From: Lewinellaceae bacterium
Lineage (GTDB): Bacteria > Bacteroidota > Bacteroidia > Chitinophagales > Saprospiraceae
Reading direction: 5' to 3'
NCBI GenBank assembly: GCA_024639065.1
Contig: JAHEJC010000017.1
Location: 1 to 34,030 of the forward strand
Length of the DNA: 34,030 nt
Shown here: positions 18,714-28,107 of the stretch, in pieces
Numbering within the stretch: the first letter of the stretch is position 1
Layout of the letters: each line of letters starts with the position of its first letter
The notes under the pieces: model-generated
The model's database searches: none
Seen by the model: the letters and a program-made list of their open reading frames with translations, nothing else
Told to the model about the DNA's origin: nothing
Position numbers and translations under genes: made by a program

Positions 18714-18767
18714 TTTTCAAGATTTTATGGTGACTACTATTTATACAATCCTATAGCATCAATTCAA

Positions 18768-18800
18768 GTGCCACAAGGAAAATGCCGTCTTTAGTGGCAC
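18768..18800 (-). promoter_or_regulatory. Inverted repeat upstream of clpB
   Basis: Arms GTGCCAC (18768-18774) and GTGGCAC (18794-18800) are separated by 19 nt and sit 55-87 nt before the clpB start. They could be an operator or a structure in the 5' leader of a heat-shock mRNA. No TAnnTTTG promoter is evident nearby, and the sequence is not a CIRCE element. The function is unproven. Confidence 0.35.
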
Positions 18801-18995
18801 ATTTTGTAGTTGACATATGACAATAGGGCAGTATATGTATTAGTAAAATGACATTACGTCACCTTTGAAACAGTTTAGCAGTTGCTGGGTTTAGAGGTTT
18901 AGGTGCGATAAAGTCTTCTTAATTTTAAATCAAAAAAAATAATAAAATTTCAAAACACAAAAGGAGCTTTTCTCTAACTTAAAAGATAGGGATAA

Positions 18996-19517
18996 TCAAT
19001 CCTTCAAAATCAATACCTTGCCTTTCCCCATCTTTTTAAGCGTGACAATAAATATTTTATCATATTCGCTTTCATCCAATTGTTGGAGACTAGTAGATGC
19101 TAATTGATTCACATAGCCAGGGATGGTATTGGAGTGACCGGCAATCAGAATCGATCTTCCTTTATGTGCCTTATATGTACGCTTGATCAAATTTTTATCA
19201 GCCGGATCATACTCAATAATTTGGAGATTTTTTTGTTTGGCGACTGGATCTAAGGTTTGCCGGTTTCTCTTGAATGGAGTAGATAGGGCCACATCGATAT
19301 GAGCATAAGCTAGTTTTTCCGCAAATCCTTGTGCTCTCAGCAGACCAGCATTATTGAGATCAGGGTCTTGAGGATGGTTGTTAGATTTTTCTGCATGACG
19401 AACCAGAATGAAAGTAGTCAGATCATGTTTCTGCCCATAAATATGCTGCCCAGTAAAAAAAACTAAGCTTATAAAAATCACTAAGAATTTTGTCATTTTC
19501 ATTTTTAATGTATCCAT
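18996..19517 (-). CDS. Exported histidine phosphatase family protein
   Basis: The 173 aa product has an N-terminal signal peptide (KFLVIFISLVFFTGQHIYGQ) and a short histidine phosphatase domain. The catalytic motif ILVRHAEKS lies near residue 40. The second active-site histidine is in IAGHSNT near residue 126, and the arginine of the conserved pocket is probably in STPFKRNRQT near residue 84. The domain is SixA-sized and lacks the longer insert of phosphoglycerate mutases. Substrates in this family vary widely, so none is proposed; location is probably periplasmic. It is the last gene of a - strand series, 67 nt after the alpha/beta hydrolase. Starts at the ATGs at 19502 or 19496 would also leave a good signal peptide. 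Confidence 0.85.
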   Translation of the reverse strand: MDTLKMKMTKFLVIFISLVFFTGQHIYGQKHDLTTFILVRHAEKSNNHPQDPDLNNAGLLRAQGFAEKLAYAHIDVALSTPFKRNRQTLDPVAKQKNLQIIEYDPADKNLIKRTYKAHKGRSILIAGHSNTIPGYVNQLASTSLQQLDESEYDKIFIVTLKKMGKGKVLILKD

Positions 19518-19584
19518 TGCAGCTTTTTAATGTTTTTCTTTGAGGTTAAGCTGGCTAACCCTGGTTGGTTAATTTACAGCAGCT

Positions 19585-20412
19585 TCATATTTTTGAAGAA
19601 ATCCAATCGGCTACTTTTGCATAAACTTCTTCTCGGTTATACTCGTTATGGATTTCATGGTATCGGCCCGGCCATTTTATGTACTGTATATCCCCTTCAA
19701 AGTTACGCACAAATTCTTCGCTGCCTTTAGGCAAGCACACTTGATCATCTGCTCCATGCATAACCAATAGGGGTATTTTAGAATGATGTGGTTGTTTCAA
19801 GAAGTCAGAAGCTTTAAGCATCTCCAAACCTGTTTTTAAAGTTATGGTGGTGAATACTTTTGGATCTTCCATATATTTTTTGACTTCCGCTGGATCCTTG
19901 CTGATTAATTTTGGATCTAACTTTGTAGGAATAGAAAGAGCTGGAATTATAGCAGCTAGTACTTTTATAACACCTCTTAAAAAATTTGAAGGCGGATCTC
20001 CTAAATAGATCCAGCTCCCGGTAACAATAGCACCCTCGATTTTGGGCGAATTCCTAAGCAAAAAATTTAAGGTAATATTACCACCCATGCTGTGACCATA
20101 TAAAAAGGTGGGTAACCCGGGCATTTCTTGATGAGCCAAGTCTAATAATAAATCTACTTCTTCCATAAAACGGTCATAAGAAGTCACATGACCTCGCTTG
20201 CCACCGGATTGGCCATGTCCAACGCGATCGTAAGCAAATACATTCCAACCTTTACTGGTGAAGAATTTTGCTAGCTCTTGGTAACGATTACTGTGCTCGG
20301 CGTATCCATGAATAATACAAATATTGGCGCTTTGTGCTCCATTTGCTTGCCAGGATTGGTAAAATAGATTTTGGTTTTCGGACGATTTTTTCGTGTATGA
20401 TTTATTAGTCAT
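19585..20412 (-). CDS. Alpha/beta hydrolase, monoacylglycerol lipase-like
   Basis: The 275 aa product has the serine aminopeptidase S33 / lysophospholipase type of alpha/beta hydrolase fold. The HGYAEHSNRY oxyanion region begins at residue 35, and YDRVGHGQSGGKRGH begins at residue 61. The nucleophile elbow GHSMGG has Ser108, the acid is probably Asp in HGADDQVC, and the histidine is in GRYHEIHNE near the C-terminus. The pattern is closest to monoacylglycerol lipases and lysophospholipases (PldB-like). There is no signal peptide, so it is probably cytoplasmic or membrane associated. Its start overlaps the stop of the preceding lipoprotein gene by 4 nt, so the two are translationally coupled. 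Confidence 0.9.
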   Translation of the reverse strand: MTNKSYTKKSSENQNLFYQSWQANGAQSANICIIHGYAEHSNRYQELAKFFTSKGWNVFAYDRVGHGQSGGKRGHVTSYDRFMEEVDLLLDLAHQEMPGLPTFLYGHSMGGNITLNFLLRNSPKIEGAIVTGSWIYLGDPPSNFLRGVIKVLAAIIPALSIPTKLDPKLISKDPAEVKKYMEDPKVFTTITLKTGLEMLKASDFLKQPHHSKIPLLVMHGADDQVCLPKGSEEFVRNFEGDIQYIKWPGRYHEIHNEYNREEVYAKVADWISSKI

Positions 20413-21020
20413 TGTTTGACATATTGTGATTTGAACCAGGTCTTTGGATTTTTTCTAGGATTTTCTTCTCCATAATATCCGTACCCAATAATATCATAAG
20501 TATTGCTGCGTACGGTTTCTTTAAAGTATTCAATCTTCAACGGTGCCTTTTCTTTTCGTTGCCAAATAATGGTATTCGGAGAGGGTAAAGTGCCCTGATG
20601 AATTACGGTTTCATCCGGTTTATTTACAATGCAGAGCAAAGATTTTCCTTTAACTTTATTGACACCCTTACTTTGAATAATTTTTTCATTGCCTGCTTCA
20701 TCATAGTAGCTGTCTTCTATGACGACTGTTTGATAATAGGGAGATGATGAAGCATATTTTTGAGTCACTGTAACGGAGTCAACTACTTGAAGTGGTAATG
20801 AATAAAAATACTCCAAGGTCAATTTTTTTGGAATCGATCGTTTTTGATCTTGGGCTTCTGGTAGCTCATATATGTAAAACTTTCCTTTCCAGGTTCCATC
20901 CAGTGGTTTATACACATCGGCTAAATTGGGATCAGGGTGATCATCCTGGGCGTCAATTCCCTGGCAACTGAAAGAGATTATCAATATAGATAGATAAAAT
21001 AGGAGTTTAGATTCAACCAT
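20409..21020 (-). CDS. Lipoprotein of unknown function coupled to the hydrolase
   Basis: I place the start at the ATG at 21020, because the product then begins MVESKLLFYLSILIISFSCQG, an N-terminus with a lipoprotein signal and cysteine at residue 19. An upstream ATG at 21065 would add 15 residues in front of the signal and is less likely. The mature part begins with an LDGTWKGKFYIYE segment, then alternating beta strands with many Tyr and Lys (LEYFYSLPLQVVDSVTV, YYQTVVIEDSYYDEAGN). This suggests a lipocalin-like or other beta barrel. I do not recognise the family. It overlaps the hydrolase start by 4 nt, and the two may act on the same lipid or ester substrate (inference from coupling only). 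Confidence 0.75.
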   Translation of the reverse strand: MVESKLLFYLSILIISFSCQGIDAQDDHPDPNLADVYKPLDGTWKGKFYIYELPEAQDQKRSIPKKLTLEYFYSLPLQVVDSVTVTQKYASSSPYYQTVVIEDSYYDEAGNEKIIQSKGVNKVKGKSLLCIVNKPDETVIHQGTLPSPNTIIWQRKEKAPLKIEYFKETVRSNTYDIIGYGYYGEENPRKNPKTWFKSQYVKQ

Positions 21021-21074
21021 ATATAAAAATAATGGATTCAAATTGATATTTGGTAATTGGTCCATTTTTATAAA

Positions 21075-21857
21075 TCAATTCCTGGAGAAAATAGATTCTG
21101 GTGAAGTAGGTTTCACAAATGGATAAGTTACTTCGGTGAGATGCAAACCCTGTGGGTAAGCTTTCCATATGTGGGGAAATGTGCCCTTCTCTCGAAGAAT
21201 TTCTTGATACCTTTCGATAGGCAATCTTCCCGAAGCTACTTCAATAACCCGGCCTATCAATAATCGCATCATACCCTGTAGAAAACGATTAGCTGTAATT
21301 TGAATTGTTAGTTTCTTTTCAGATTGGTAAGAAATGCTAGCTTGGGTTATTTTGCAATTAGTTGTTTTGTACTGATTGGGTTTAAGGCATACTGAACGAA
21401 AATCTTGAATTACGGGAATATAGTTTATGGCTGCATTTAATAACTTTTTATCAAAATTTGTAACGTTGTAATAGGCACTTAAATCGGAAATAAATGGGTC
21501 TTCATAGCTATGTATGTAATAGGTATAAGTTCTTGAAGTAGCATCATACTGGGCATTTGCTTTGAAAGGCACTTCAAAAAATGTAAAGACTCGAATATCT
21601 GGTGGTAGCATTTTATTTAGTCGAAATACTAAGTTAAACTCAATCGGTAGATCGTAATTAAAATGAGCAAAAAATTGTTGGGCATGAACCCCTTTATCGG
21701 TGCGGCCGCAGCCGTGTATTATTATAGCTTTTCCTAAAACATGGGAGATGGCAGATTCAATCAATTCCTGCACCGAACGGACTTGAGGCTGCTTCTGCCA
21801 ACCGTGGTAACGCGTTCCTTTATAAGCCAATTGTAAAAAATATCGTGCGCGTTTAAT
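21075..21857 (-). CDS. truA: tRNA pseudouridine(38-40) synthase
   Basis: TruA converts U38-U40 of tRNA anticodon stem-loops to pseudouridine. The active-site motif GCGRTDKGVHA is present with its catalytic aspartate, along with AYKGTRYHGWQ and the C-terminal FLQGMMRLLIGRVIEVASG helix. A start at the TTG at 21830 would remove the first beta strand. The frame stays open upstream to a TGA at 21870-21872 and encodes IKRARYFLQLAYKG, which matches the conserved TruA N-terminus. No ATG, GTG or TTG lies in that stretch, so ATT at 21857 (giving MKRARYFLQ) is the best start and places the catalytic Asp at residue 54. The gene follows leuB by 26 nt. Confidence 0.9.
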   Translation of the reverse strand: MKRARYFLQLAYKGTRYHGWQKQPQVRSVQELIESAISHVLGKAIIIHGCGRTDKGVHAQQFFAHFNYDLPIEFNLVFRLNKMLPPDIRVFTFFEVPFKANAQYDATSRTYTYYIHSYEDPFISDLSAYYNVTNFDKKLLNAAINYIPVIQDFRSVCLKPNQYKTTNCKITQASISYQSEKKLTIQITANRFLQGMMRLLIGRVIEVASGRLPIERYQEILREKGTFPHIWKAYPQGLHLTEVTYPFVKPTSPESIFSRN

Positions 21858-21883
21858 ATTGGTAAGGATTCAAAAATAAGTAG

Positions 21884-22999
21884 TTAAATTATAGTTGTAA
21901 ATCGTTTAGTTAGTTTTTCCAACTTCAAGGGGTGAGGATCTTCTTCTGCAACAATGGTTGCTACCAAATCTCCGGTTTGAGAACAGGTTAATTTATTTTT
22001 GGGATTTAGATCTTCGGTACCAAAACCATGTTCTAGCAAATAATTCACCGCATGTCGGATACTTTTAGCTTCTTTGATCATACCCCAATCCTCTAACATC
22101 ATCGCAGCAGAAAGAATAGTAGCCAGCGGGTTAGCTACATTCATGCCTTTAGCTTGAGGGTAAGATCCATGAATAGGTTCGTACATGGAAGTTTCAATAC
22201 CGATTGAAGCTGAGGGCAACATTCCAATAGATCCGGTAATTACACTGGCTTCATCCGATATGATATCACCAAACATGTTGCTGGTCAAAATAACATCAAA
22301 CTGGGCAGGCCATAAAATCATTTGCATGGCTGCATTATCCACAAACATATAGTCCACTTTAATATCTCTATATTTAGGGGCAATTTTGTGAATGGTGTCT
22401 CGCCATAGCCTGGAGGTCTCCAACACATTTGCTTTATCAATAAGGGTTACTTTCTTCCTCCTCTTCCCGGCAGCGTTAAAAGCTAAATGTGCGATTCGTT
22501 CAATTTCAGCTACCGTGTAAACACAAGTATCAAATGCTGTTTTTCCATCATCTCTCCGACCCTTTTCACCAAAATAAATACCACCGGTAAGCTCTCGATA
22601 GATTAGCATGTCCACGTCTTTCACGCGATCCTCTTTTAGAGGTGATTGTTTGATCAAGGTAGGATAAGCAGTGACTGGTCTTACATTGCAATAAAGCCCA
22701 AGATATTTTCTCAATCCCAATAAGCCTTGTTCGGGTCTTACTTTAGCATTGGGGTCATTATCATATTTAGGATCGCCGATGGCTCCGAAAAATACCGCAT
22801 CACTTTGCAAACAAGTGTCTAAGGTTTCTTGGGGTAAAGGATTTCCAGTTTGGTCGATAGCAACTGCTCCAACTAAATTATAACAATATTGAAAGTGATG
22901 GTTAAAAGGATCTGCAACAGCTTCAAGTACTTTAATGCCTTGTCTAATAATTTCTGGACCGATCCCATCTCCCGGTAAAACGGCGATCTTTTTGTTCAT
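21884..22999 (-). CDS. leuB: 3-isopropylmalate dehydrogenase
   Basis: LeuB oxidises and decarboxylates 3-isopropylmalate to 2-ketoisocaproate with NAD+. The 371 aa product begins KIAVLPGDGIGPEI and has RELTGGIYFGEKG, SNMFGDIISDEASVITGSIGMLPSAS (divalent metal and substrate residues) and EPIHGSYPQAKG, the NAD-binding region. It lies 19 nt after leuD and is the fourth gene of leuA-leuC-leuD-leuB. Length and motifs are normal for the family; the GIYFGEKGRR signature separates it from isocitrate dehydrogenase. Confidence 0.97.
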   Translation of the reverse strand: MNKKIAVLPGDGIGPEIIRQGIKVLEAVADPFNHHFQYCYNLVGAVAIDQTGNPLPQETLDTCLQSDAVFFGAIGDPKYDNDPNAKVRPEQGLLGLRKYLGLYCNVRPVTAYPTLIKQSPLKEDRVKDVDMLIYRELTGGIYFGEKGRRDDGKTAFDTCVYTVAEIERIAHLAFNAAGKRRKKVTLIDKANVLETSRLWRDTIHKIAPKYRDIKVDYMFVDNAAMQMILWPAQFDVILTSNMFGDIISDEASVITGSIGMLPSASIGIETSMYEPIHGSYPQAKGMNVANPLATILSAAMMLEDWGMIKEAKSIRHAVNYLLEHGFGTEDLNPKNKLTCSQTGDLVATIVAEEDPHPLKLEKLTKRFTTII

Positions 23000-23018
23000 G
23001 GAATAAAGATATAATTAA

Positions 23019-23612
23019 TTAAAATGTTACTTGGTTGGCTTCAAATGCTTCAATCGAATCTTGGATGCTCAAAAGATAATCTATGTCGTCATACCCATTG
23101 AGCAAACACATTTTTTTGTAAGGGTCAACTTCAAAAGATGTGCTTTTTCCAGTATCCAAGATAGTAAATTTTTGATTTTCAAGATCTACTTTAAATTGGG
23201 ATTTGGGATTAGTTTCAATTTTTTCAAATATTTCATCCAAGAGCTTCGGACTGACTGTGATGGGTAAAAGACCATTGTTCAAGGCATTACCCTTGAATAT
23301 GTCAGCAAAAAAACTTGAAATAACTGCTTTAAATCCGAAATCGTATAAGGCCCATGCAGCATGCTCACGGCTGGAACCACATCCAAAGTTTTTGCCAGCA
23401 ACCAAGATTTCACCACCGTAAACGGTGTCGTTCAAAATGAAATCCGGATTGGGCACATTTCCTGGTAAATAACGCCAATCACGAAATAAATTTTCTCCAA
23501 ATCCTTCCCTGGTAGTGGCTTTTAAAAATCGGGCCGGTATTATCTGATCCGTATCAATTTCTTGAATGGGCAACGGGACGGCGCTGGAAACAAATGATTC
23601 ATATTTTTTCAT
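23019..23612 (-). CDS. leuD: 3-isopropylmalate dehydratase small subunit
   Basis: LeuD is the swivel-domain subunit of isopropylmalate isomerase, pairing with LeuC to convert 2- to 3-isopropylmalate. The 197 aa product has the [13 protein letters not shown] segment near residue 19 and the [15 protein letters not shown] motif near residue 75, both diagnostic. Its ATG overlaps the leuC stop by 4 nt, so equal synthesis of the two subunits is likely. Confidence 0.97.
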   Translation of the reverse strand: MKKYESFVSSAVPLPIQEIDTDQIIPARFLKATTREGFGENLFRDWRYLPGNVPNPDFILNDTVYGGEILVAGKNFGCGSSREHAAWALYDFGFKAVISSFFADIFKGNALNNGLLPITVSPKLLDEIFEKIETNPKSQFKVDLENQKFTILDTGKSTSFEVDPYKKMCLLNGYDDIDYLLSIQDSIEAFEANQVTF

Positions 23613-25006
23613 AGGTCGAGTGTTTCTCTGATATCAACAATTTTACCAGCTACGGCACACGCTGCGGCAGTTAATGGGCTAGCCAAAAGAGTCCTGGCTC
23701 CTGGGCCCTGTCTCCCTTCAAAATTTCGGTTGCTAGTACTTACACAATACTCTCCCGAGGGTATTTTATCCTCATTCATTCCTAGACAAGCGGAGCACCC
23801 CGGTTCTCTCAATACAAAGCCTGCTTCAGCAAACACTTTATCCAATCCTTCTGAAATGGCTTGTTGCTCTACCTGTTTCGATCCGGGTATTAGCATGACT
23901 TGAACGTGGTCAGCTTTCTGCTTGCCTTTCAGATAGTCGGCAACCATTCGCAGATCCTCAATTCGTGCATTCGTGCATGAACCGATGAATACATGGTTAA
24001 TTTTTTTACCTAAAAGAGATTCGCCTGCTTCAAGGCCCATGTAATCTAATGATTTGTTAAACGTTTTGGGATTTTCAATTTCCTCAAGGGTAGGAACATG
24101 ACCGGTAATTTCTACGCCCATTCCTGGATTGGTTCCGTAAGTAATCATGGGAGCTATATCTGCGGCAGAGAAGGTATACTCCTTATCGAATATTGCATCT
24201 TTATCGGTATATAGAGTCTTCCAATATTTTAATGCTTGATCAAATTCTTTCTCTTTGGGTGCAAATTTTCGTCCTCTGACATAATTAAAGGTCTTTTCAT
24301 CAGGAGCTATCATTCCACCCCTTGCACCCATTTCGATGCTCATATTACATACCGTCATTCTTGCTTCCATGGATAAAGACCGAATAGTCGATCCGGCATA
24401 TTCTACAAAATATCCAGTGCCACCGCTAGCAGTGAGTTTTGATATAATGTATAGGATGATATCTTTGGAAAGAACCCCAGGATTCAATTCGCCTTCAATC
24501 GAAATCCTCATTCTTTTTGGCTTCGTTTGAAGTACACATTGCGAACAAAGCACCTGTTCTACTTGACTTGTACCTATACCAAAAGCAATGGCGCCAAATG
24601 CTCCATGGGTCGAAGTATGACTATCTCCGCACACGATAGTCATCCCTGGTTGGGTAATGCCCAATTCCGGGCCAATCACATGTACAATTCCTTGGAAATC
24701 ATGACCCAGACCGTACAAGGTGACTCCGAATTCTTTACAATTATCCGTTAACTTTTGCACTTGAAACCTGGATAAATCATCCTTTATAGGCAAGTGCTGA
24801 TTAATGGTGGGAACATTATGGTCGGCGGTTGCTACGGTCTTATCTTGTCGGAAGACTTGAATATTTCGTTTACGCAATCCATCGAACGCCTGAGGGCTGG
24901 TTACTTCATGAATAAAATGTTTGTCTATATATAAGACATCAGTACCACCTTTTAAAGTGGATACCACATGATTATCCCAAATCTTGTCAAATAGTGTTTT
25001 TCCCAT
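23609..25006 (-). CDS. leuC: 3-isopropylmalate dehydratase large subunit
   Basis: LeuC is the [4Fe-4S] aconitase-type subunit of isopropylmalate isomerase. The 465 aa product starts [15 protein letters not shown], has [28 protein letters not shown], and carries the three cluster ligands as one cysteine in [13 protein letters not shown] and two in GCSACLGMN. The C-terminus has the [19 protein letters not shown] motif. It lies 37 nt after leuA and overlaps leuD by 4 nt. Confidence 0.97.
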   Translation of the reverse strand: MGKTLFDKIWDNHVVSTLKGGTDVLYIDKHFIHEVTSPQAFDGLRKRNIQVFRQDKTVATADHNVPTINQHLPIKDDLSRFQVQKLTDNCKEFGVTLYGLGHDFQGIVHVIGPELGITQPGMTIVCGDSHTSTHGAFGAIAFGIGTSQVEQVLCSQCVLQTKPKRMRISIEGELNPGVLSKDIILYIISKLTASGGTGYFVEYAGSTIRSLSMEARMTVCNMSIEMGARGGMIAPDEKTFNYVRGRKFAPKEKEFDQALKYWKTLYTDKDAIFDKEYTFSAADIAPMITYGTNPGMGVEITGHVPTLEEIENPKTFNKSLDYMGLEAGESLLGKKINHVFIGSCTNARIEDLRMVADYLKGKQKADHVQVMLIPGSKQVEQQAISEGLDKVFAEAGFVLREPGCSACLGMNEDKIPSGEYCVSTSNRNFEGRQGPGARTLLASPLTAAACAVAGKIVDIRETLDL

Positions 25007-25043
25007 TGAACAAATTTAATAAGGTCTTATCTTTTGTGAGTGG

Positions 25044-26210
25044 TTAGGCTGCAGATATTTTAATTTTATTGGATAAAAGTTTTAGGAGATCATTTTCTTC
25101 AACTTCTTTCTTTATGTCAGCGAGGAGTAGAAACTTTTGATACATGAGGTCCAGCTCATCTTTGGTTAATTCAAAACCGATTTGACGGGCACGAAAAGCT
25201 AGCGCAGCTCTTCCACTACGGGCGGTAAGTACAATCCGGGAATGATCTACACCTACATCAGCCGGATTAATTATTTCATAAGTATCTCTTCTCTTTATGA
25301 CGCCATCTTGGTGAATTCCGGATGAATGAGCAAAAGCATTTGAACCAACAATGGCTTTATTTGGCTGCACCACCACGCCCATTTTTTCCGAAACCAACTG
25401 ACTCATTGGATACAACAATTCAGTTTTGATATTGGTATCAAAGCCTAGATTATCATGTTGTTTCAATACCATAACAACTTCCTCCAGACTGGTATTTCCT
25501 GCCCTTTCTCCGATTCCGTTTATAGTACATTCAACTTGAGTGGCACCATTACGTACGCCACTTATGGTATTGGCTGTAGCCATGCCTAAATCATTATGGC
25601 AATGGGTGGAGAGCACCGCTTTCTCAATACCTTTCACATTTTCTTTGAGGAACCTGATTTTATCACCATACTCATCAGGCAGACAATAGCCTGTAGTATC
25701 CGGAATATTTAAAACAGTAGCTCCAGCCTTGATAACCGCTTCACATATACGGGCTAAGTACTCATTATCAGTCCGTCCAGCATCTTCAGCATAAAACTCG
25801 ATATCTTCAACATATTTTTTGGCAAATTTTACAGCAGCCACAGCGCGATCCAATATTTTTTCTTGTGTGGATTTAAACTTATATTTTATATGGGATTCAG
25901 AGGTGCCTAATCCTGTATGAATTCTTGGATGTTTTGCTGTTCTGAGTGCCTCTGCAGCTGCGGTTATATCAGATTCAACAGCGCGGCTTAAGCCACAAAC
26001 GGTAGATCTGGTAATCAATTTGCCAATTTCTTGAACGGATTTATAATCACCAGGACTGGAAATAGGAAATCCAGCTTCAATTATATCTACTCCCATTATT
26101 TCAAGTTGTTCAGCAATAACCAGCTTCTGTTGGGTATTTAATTTACAACCGGGAACCTGTTCCCCGTCTCTCAATGTTGTATCAAATACTTGGATTGTTA
26201 CCTCTTTCAT
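25044..26210 (-). CDS. leuA: 2-isopropylmalate synthase, short form
   Basis: LeuA condenses acetyl-CoA with 2-ketoisovalerate, the first committed step to leucine. The catalytic TIM barrel is complete: [13 protein letters not shown] at residue 9, [12 protein letters not shown] near 203 (metal histidines), NGIGERAGN near 235, and [11 protein letters not shown] near 300. At 388 aa it stops after the first accessory domain and lacks the C-terminal leucine-binding regulatory domain of the roughly 510 aa enzymes. Classical feedback by leucine is therefore doubtful unless a separate regulatory protein exists. SSGIHQDG and the Leu gene neighbours favour isopropylmalate synthase over citramalate or homocitrate synthase. 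The predicted leader is only about 20 nt, too short for an attenuator or T-box. Confidence 0.94.
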   Translation of the reverse strand: MKEVTIQVFDTTLRDGEQVPGCKLNTQQKLVIAEQLEIMGVDIIEAGFPISSPGDYKSVQEIGKLITRSTVCGLSRAVESDITAAAEALRTAKHPRIHTGLGTSESHIKYKFKSTQEKILDRAVAAVKFAKKYVEDIEFYAEDAGRTDNEYLARICEAVIKAGATVLNIPDTTGYCLPDEYGDKIRFLKENVKGIEKAVLSTHCHNDLGMATANTISGVRNGATQVECTINGIGERAGNTSLEEVVMVLKQHDNLGFDTNIKTELLYPMSQLVSEKMGVVVQPNKAIVGSNAFAHSSGIHQDGVIKRRDTYEIINPADVGVDHSRIVLTARSGRAALAFRARQIGFELTKDELDLMYQKFLLLADIKKEVEENDLLKLLSNKIKISAA

Positions 26211-26238
26211 TATCTTAGGCTTTAATATTCCTTTAAAT

Positions 26239-26270
26239 CAAATATATTTGCTAGTATAGCATTATCACAA
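26239..26270 (-). promoter_or_regulatory. Promoter of the leuACDB operon
   Basis: On the - strand, TTG (26270-26268), a 21-nt spacer and TATATTTG (26246-26239) match the Bacteroidota TTG / TAnnTTTG promoter. The -7 is part of a perfect palindrome, CAAATATATTTG (26239-26250). The leuA start lies about 28 nt downstream. Confidence 0.7.
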
Positions 26271-26275
26271 TCCAA

Positions 26276-26305
26276 TTGATGATTTTACTACAACTTCTAA
26301 TTTTG
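26276..26305 (+). promoter_or_regulatory. Promoter of the helical-repeat gene, divergent from leuA
   Basis: TTG at 26276-26278, a 19-nt spacer and TAATTTTG at 26298-26305 match the Bacteroidota consensus. Transcription would start near 26311, about 47 nt before the ATG at 26358. Its -33 lies 5 bp from the -33 of the leuA promoter, so a single bound factor could affect both. Confidence 0.65.
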
Positions 26306-26357
26306 ATAAATTTACTTAAGTTGTTGTAAATAAGGGCTTTATAGACTTGAAATTACA

Positions 26358-27902
26358 ATGCCAAAACAACAGACAGACTACTTAATACAGCTTATTAATT
26401 CACTTACAAAAGCAGAGAAAAGATTTCTCAAAGTATTTGTTAGAAGGAATAGTGCCTCGGAAGAAATTCTTTTCTTACAGCTGTTTGATGTCATCGACAA
26501 GATGAAAACCTATGATGAACAAGCGATTTTAAGGAAAATTCCAGCCATTAAAAAAGTTCAATTATCTAATTTAAAAGCACACTTATATAAACAATTGTTA
26601 ATTACTTTAAGGTTGTTTCATCGCAATCAAAATTTGGATATTGACTTGAGTGAGAAAATTGATTATGCCCGCGTGCTTTATGACAAGGGATTGTATAGGC
26701 AAAGTCTAGAAATGCTCACAAAACTGAAGCAGCGGGCAAAATCTTTGGATAAGACGATAGTCGAGTTGGAGATTACTGAATTTGAAAAACTTATTGAGAC
26801 ACAATACATTACTAATAGTATCGATGATCGCGCGGACATCCTGGCAGAGGACTCCATGCGGTTAGTGAATACTATGGCATTGACCCAAAAACTATCTAAC
26901 TTATCATTGCTTCTTTATGGCTTATATTTGAAAGTGGGTTATGTCCGGAACAAGAAAGATTTTTATTATGTAAAAGAGTTTTTTCGCAGCAACTTACCCG
27001 TGATAAAAGTTGAAAACTTAAATTTTTTTCAACGACTTTATTTATATCAATCCTATGTGTGGTATTACTTCATGTTGCAAGATTTTATCTATTATTATAG
27101 ATATAGTCAAAAATGGGTCGATTTATATCATGACCATCCTGAAAAGCAACAAAATAATTTACCGCTATATATAAAAGGCTTACATAATTTATTAAACTCT
27201 CATTTTCTCACCGGTCAAGTAGATCGATTATCCACCTCTTTAACCGAATTGGAATTAATTTTTGAAGAAAAAACCCTCGATAAAAACACCGAAGGACTGC
27301 TTCTACTTTTCCGCTATATCCATCAAATTAATAAACATTATCTGGAAGGTACTTTTACAAATGGATTGGAACTGGTTCCGGAATTAGTTGAGCTAATGAA
27401 AAACAATCCTTATAATTGGGATAATCACCGAATAATGGTTTTTAATTATAAAATAGCTTGTCTTTTTTTCGGCTCAGGCGATTTTGATACTACGATTACT
27501 TACTTAAATAAAATCATAAATCGAGTCAATCCAAACTTTAGAGAAGACATTCAATGTTTTTCCCGTATACTCTGTTTGATTGCACATTATGAATTAGGTA
27601 ATGATCAATTAGTTGAATACCAGGTAAAATCTGTTTATCGATTCTTGATCCGCATGAAAGATATGCATAAAGTACAATCTGAAATACTGCGTTTCATTCG
27701 CAATCTTACTAGAATACTTCCTTCTGATGTAAATACTGAATTAAGTAAATTGAAAGACAAGCTAAAGAAATTAGGAGATGACCAGTTTGAAAGAAGACCA
27801 TTTTTATACCTGGATATTATTTCCTGGATAGAGGGGAAATTAGAAGGTAAGACCGCTGAGCAAAAAATAAGGGAAAAGTTTTTGGCTAAACAAGAAGTCT
27901 AG
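26358..27902 (+). CDS. Helical-repeat protein of unknown function
   Basis: The 514 aa product is almost entirely alpha-helical, with no signal peptide or membrane segment. The N-terminal part (MPKQQTDYLIQLINSLTKAEKRFLKVFVRR) is basic and amphipathic, and the first ~100 residues could form a small helical domain. The rest has TPR-like spacing, for example YARVLYDKGLYRQSLEMLTKLKQRA near residue 107, with many Tyr, Phe and Leu residues. I cannot assign a family or reaction; a protein-protein interaction role is the most that can be inferred. It has its own consensus promoter, divergent from leuA. Confidence 0.8.
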   Translation: MPKQQTDYLIQLINSLTKAEKRFLKVFVRRNSASEEILFLQLFDVIDKMKTYDEQAILRKIPAIKKVQLSNLKAHLYKQLLITLRLFHRNQNLDIDLSEKIDYARVLYDKGLYRQSLEMLTKLKQRAKSLDKTIVELEITEFEKLIETQYITNSIDDRADILAEDSMRLVNTMALTQKLSNLSLLLYGLYLKVGYVRNKKDFYYVKEFFRSNLPVIKVENLNFFQRLYLYQSYVWYYFMLQDFIYYYRYSQKWVDLYHDHPEKQQNNLPLYIKGLHNLLNSHFLTGQVDRLSTSLTELELIFEEKTLDKNTEGLLLLFRYIHQINKHYLEGTFTNGLELVPELVELMKNNPYNWDNHRIMVFNYKIACLFFGSGDFDTTITYLNKIINRVNPNFREDIQCFSRILCLIAHYELGNDQLVEYQVKSVYRFLIRMKDMHKVQSEILRFIRNLTRILPSDVNTELSKLKDKLKKLGDDQFERRPFLYLDIISWIEGKLEGKTAEQKIREKFLAKQEV

Positions 27903-27977
27903 TTATTAGGCGATTCGGTTGAACCAGGAAATCGTATTGCCATGCTTTTAATTTCGTAAAAAAGAATAAATAAAATC

Positions 27978-28006
27978 TTTTTGGAAAAAACTAATTCTGT
28001 AATTTG
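27978..28006 (+). promoter_or_regulatory. Possible promoter for the VOC gene
   Basis: TTTTTG (27978-27983) and TAATTTG (28000-28006) with a 16-nt gap resemble the Bacteroidota -33/-7 pair, though the -7 is one base shorter than TAnnTTTG. It is about 100 nt before the gene. Confidence 0.35.
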
Positions 28007-28107
28007 CAGCACCGCTTCTAGTTAAGTGACAAATTTCTACTCAAATTATAAATGAGAGTGGAAGAAATTCCAATTTACCAGATGGGGTTCAAAAGAGAAA
28101 TAAAATA

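Noticed and set aside
20409-21065. CpcT/CpeT-like chromophore lyase as the identity of the lipoprotein
   Set aside because: The length and an early GxW segment suggested it, but the later conserved positions of that family are not visible and there is no phycobilin context.
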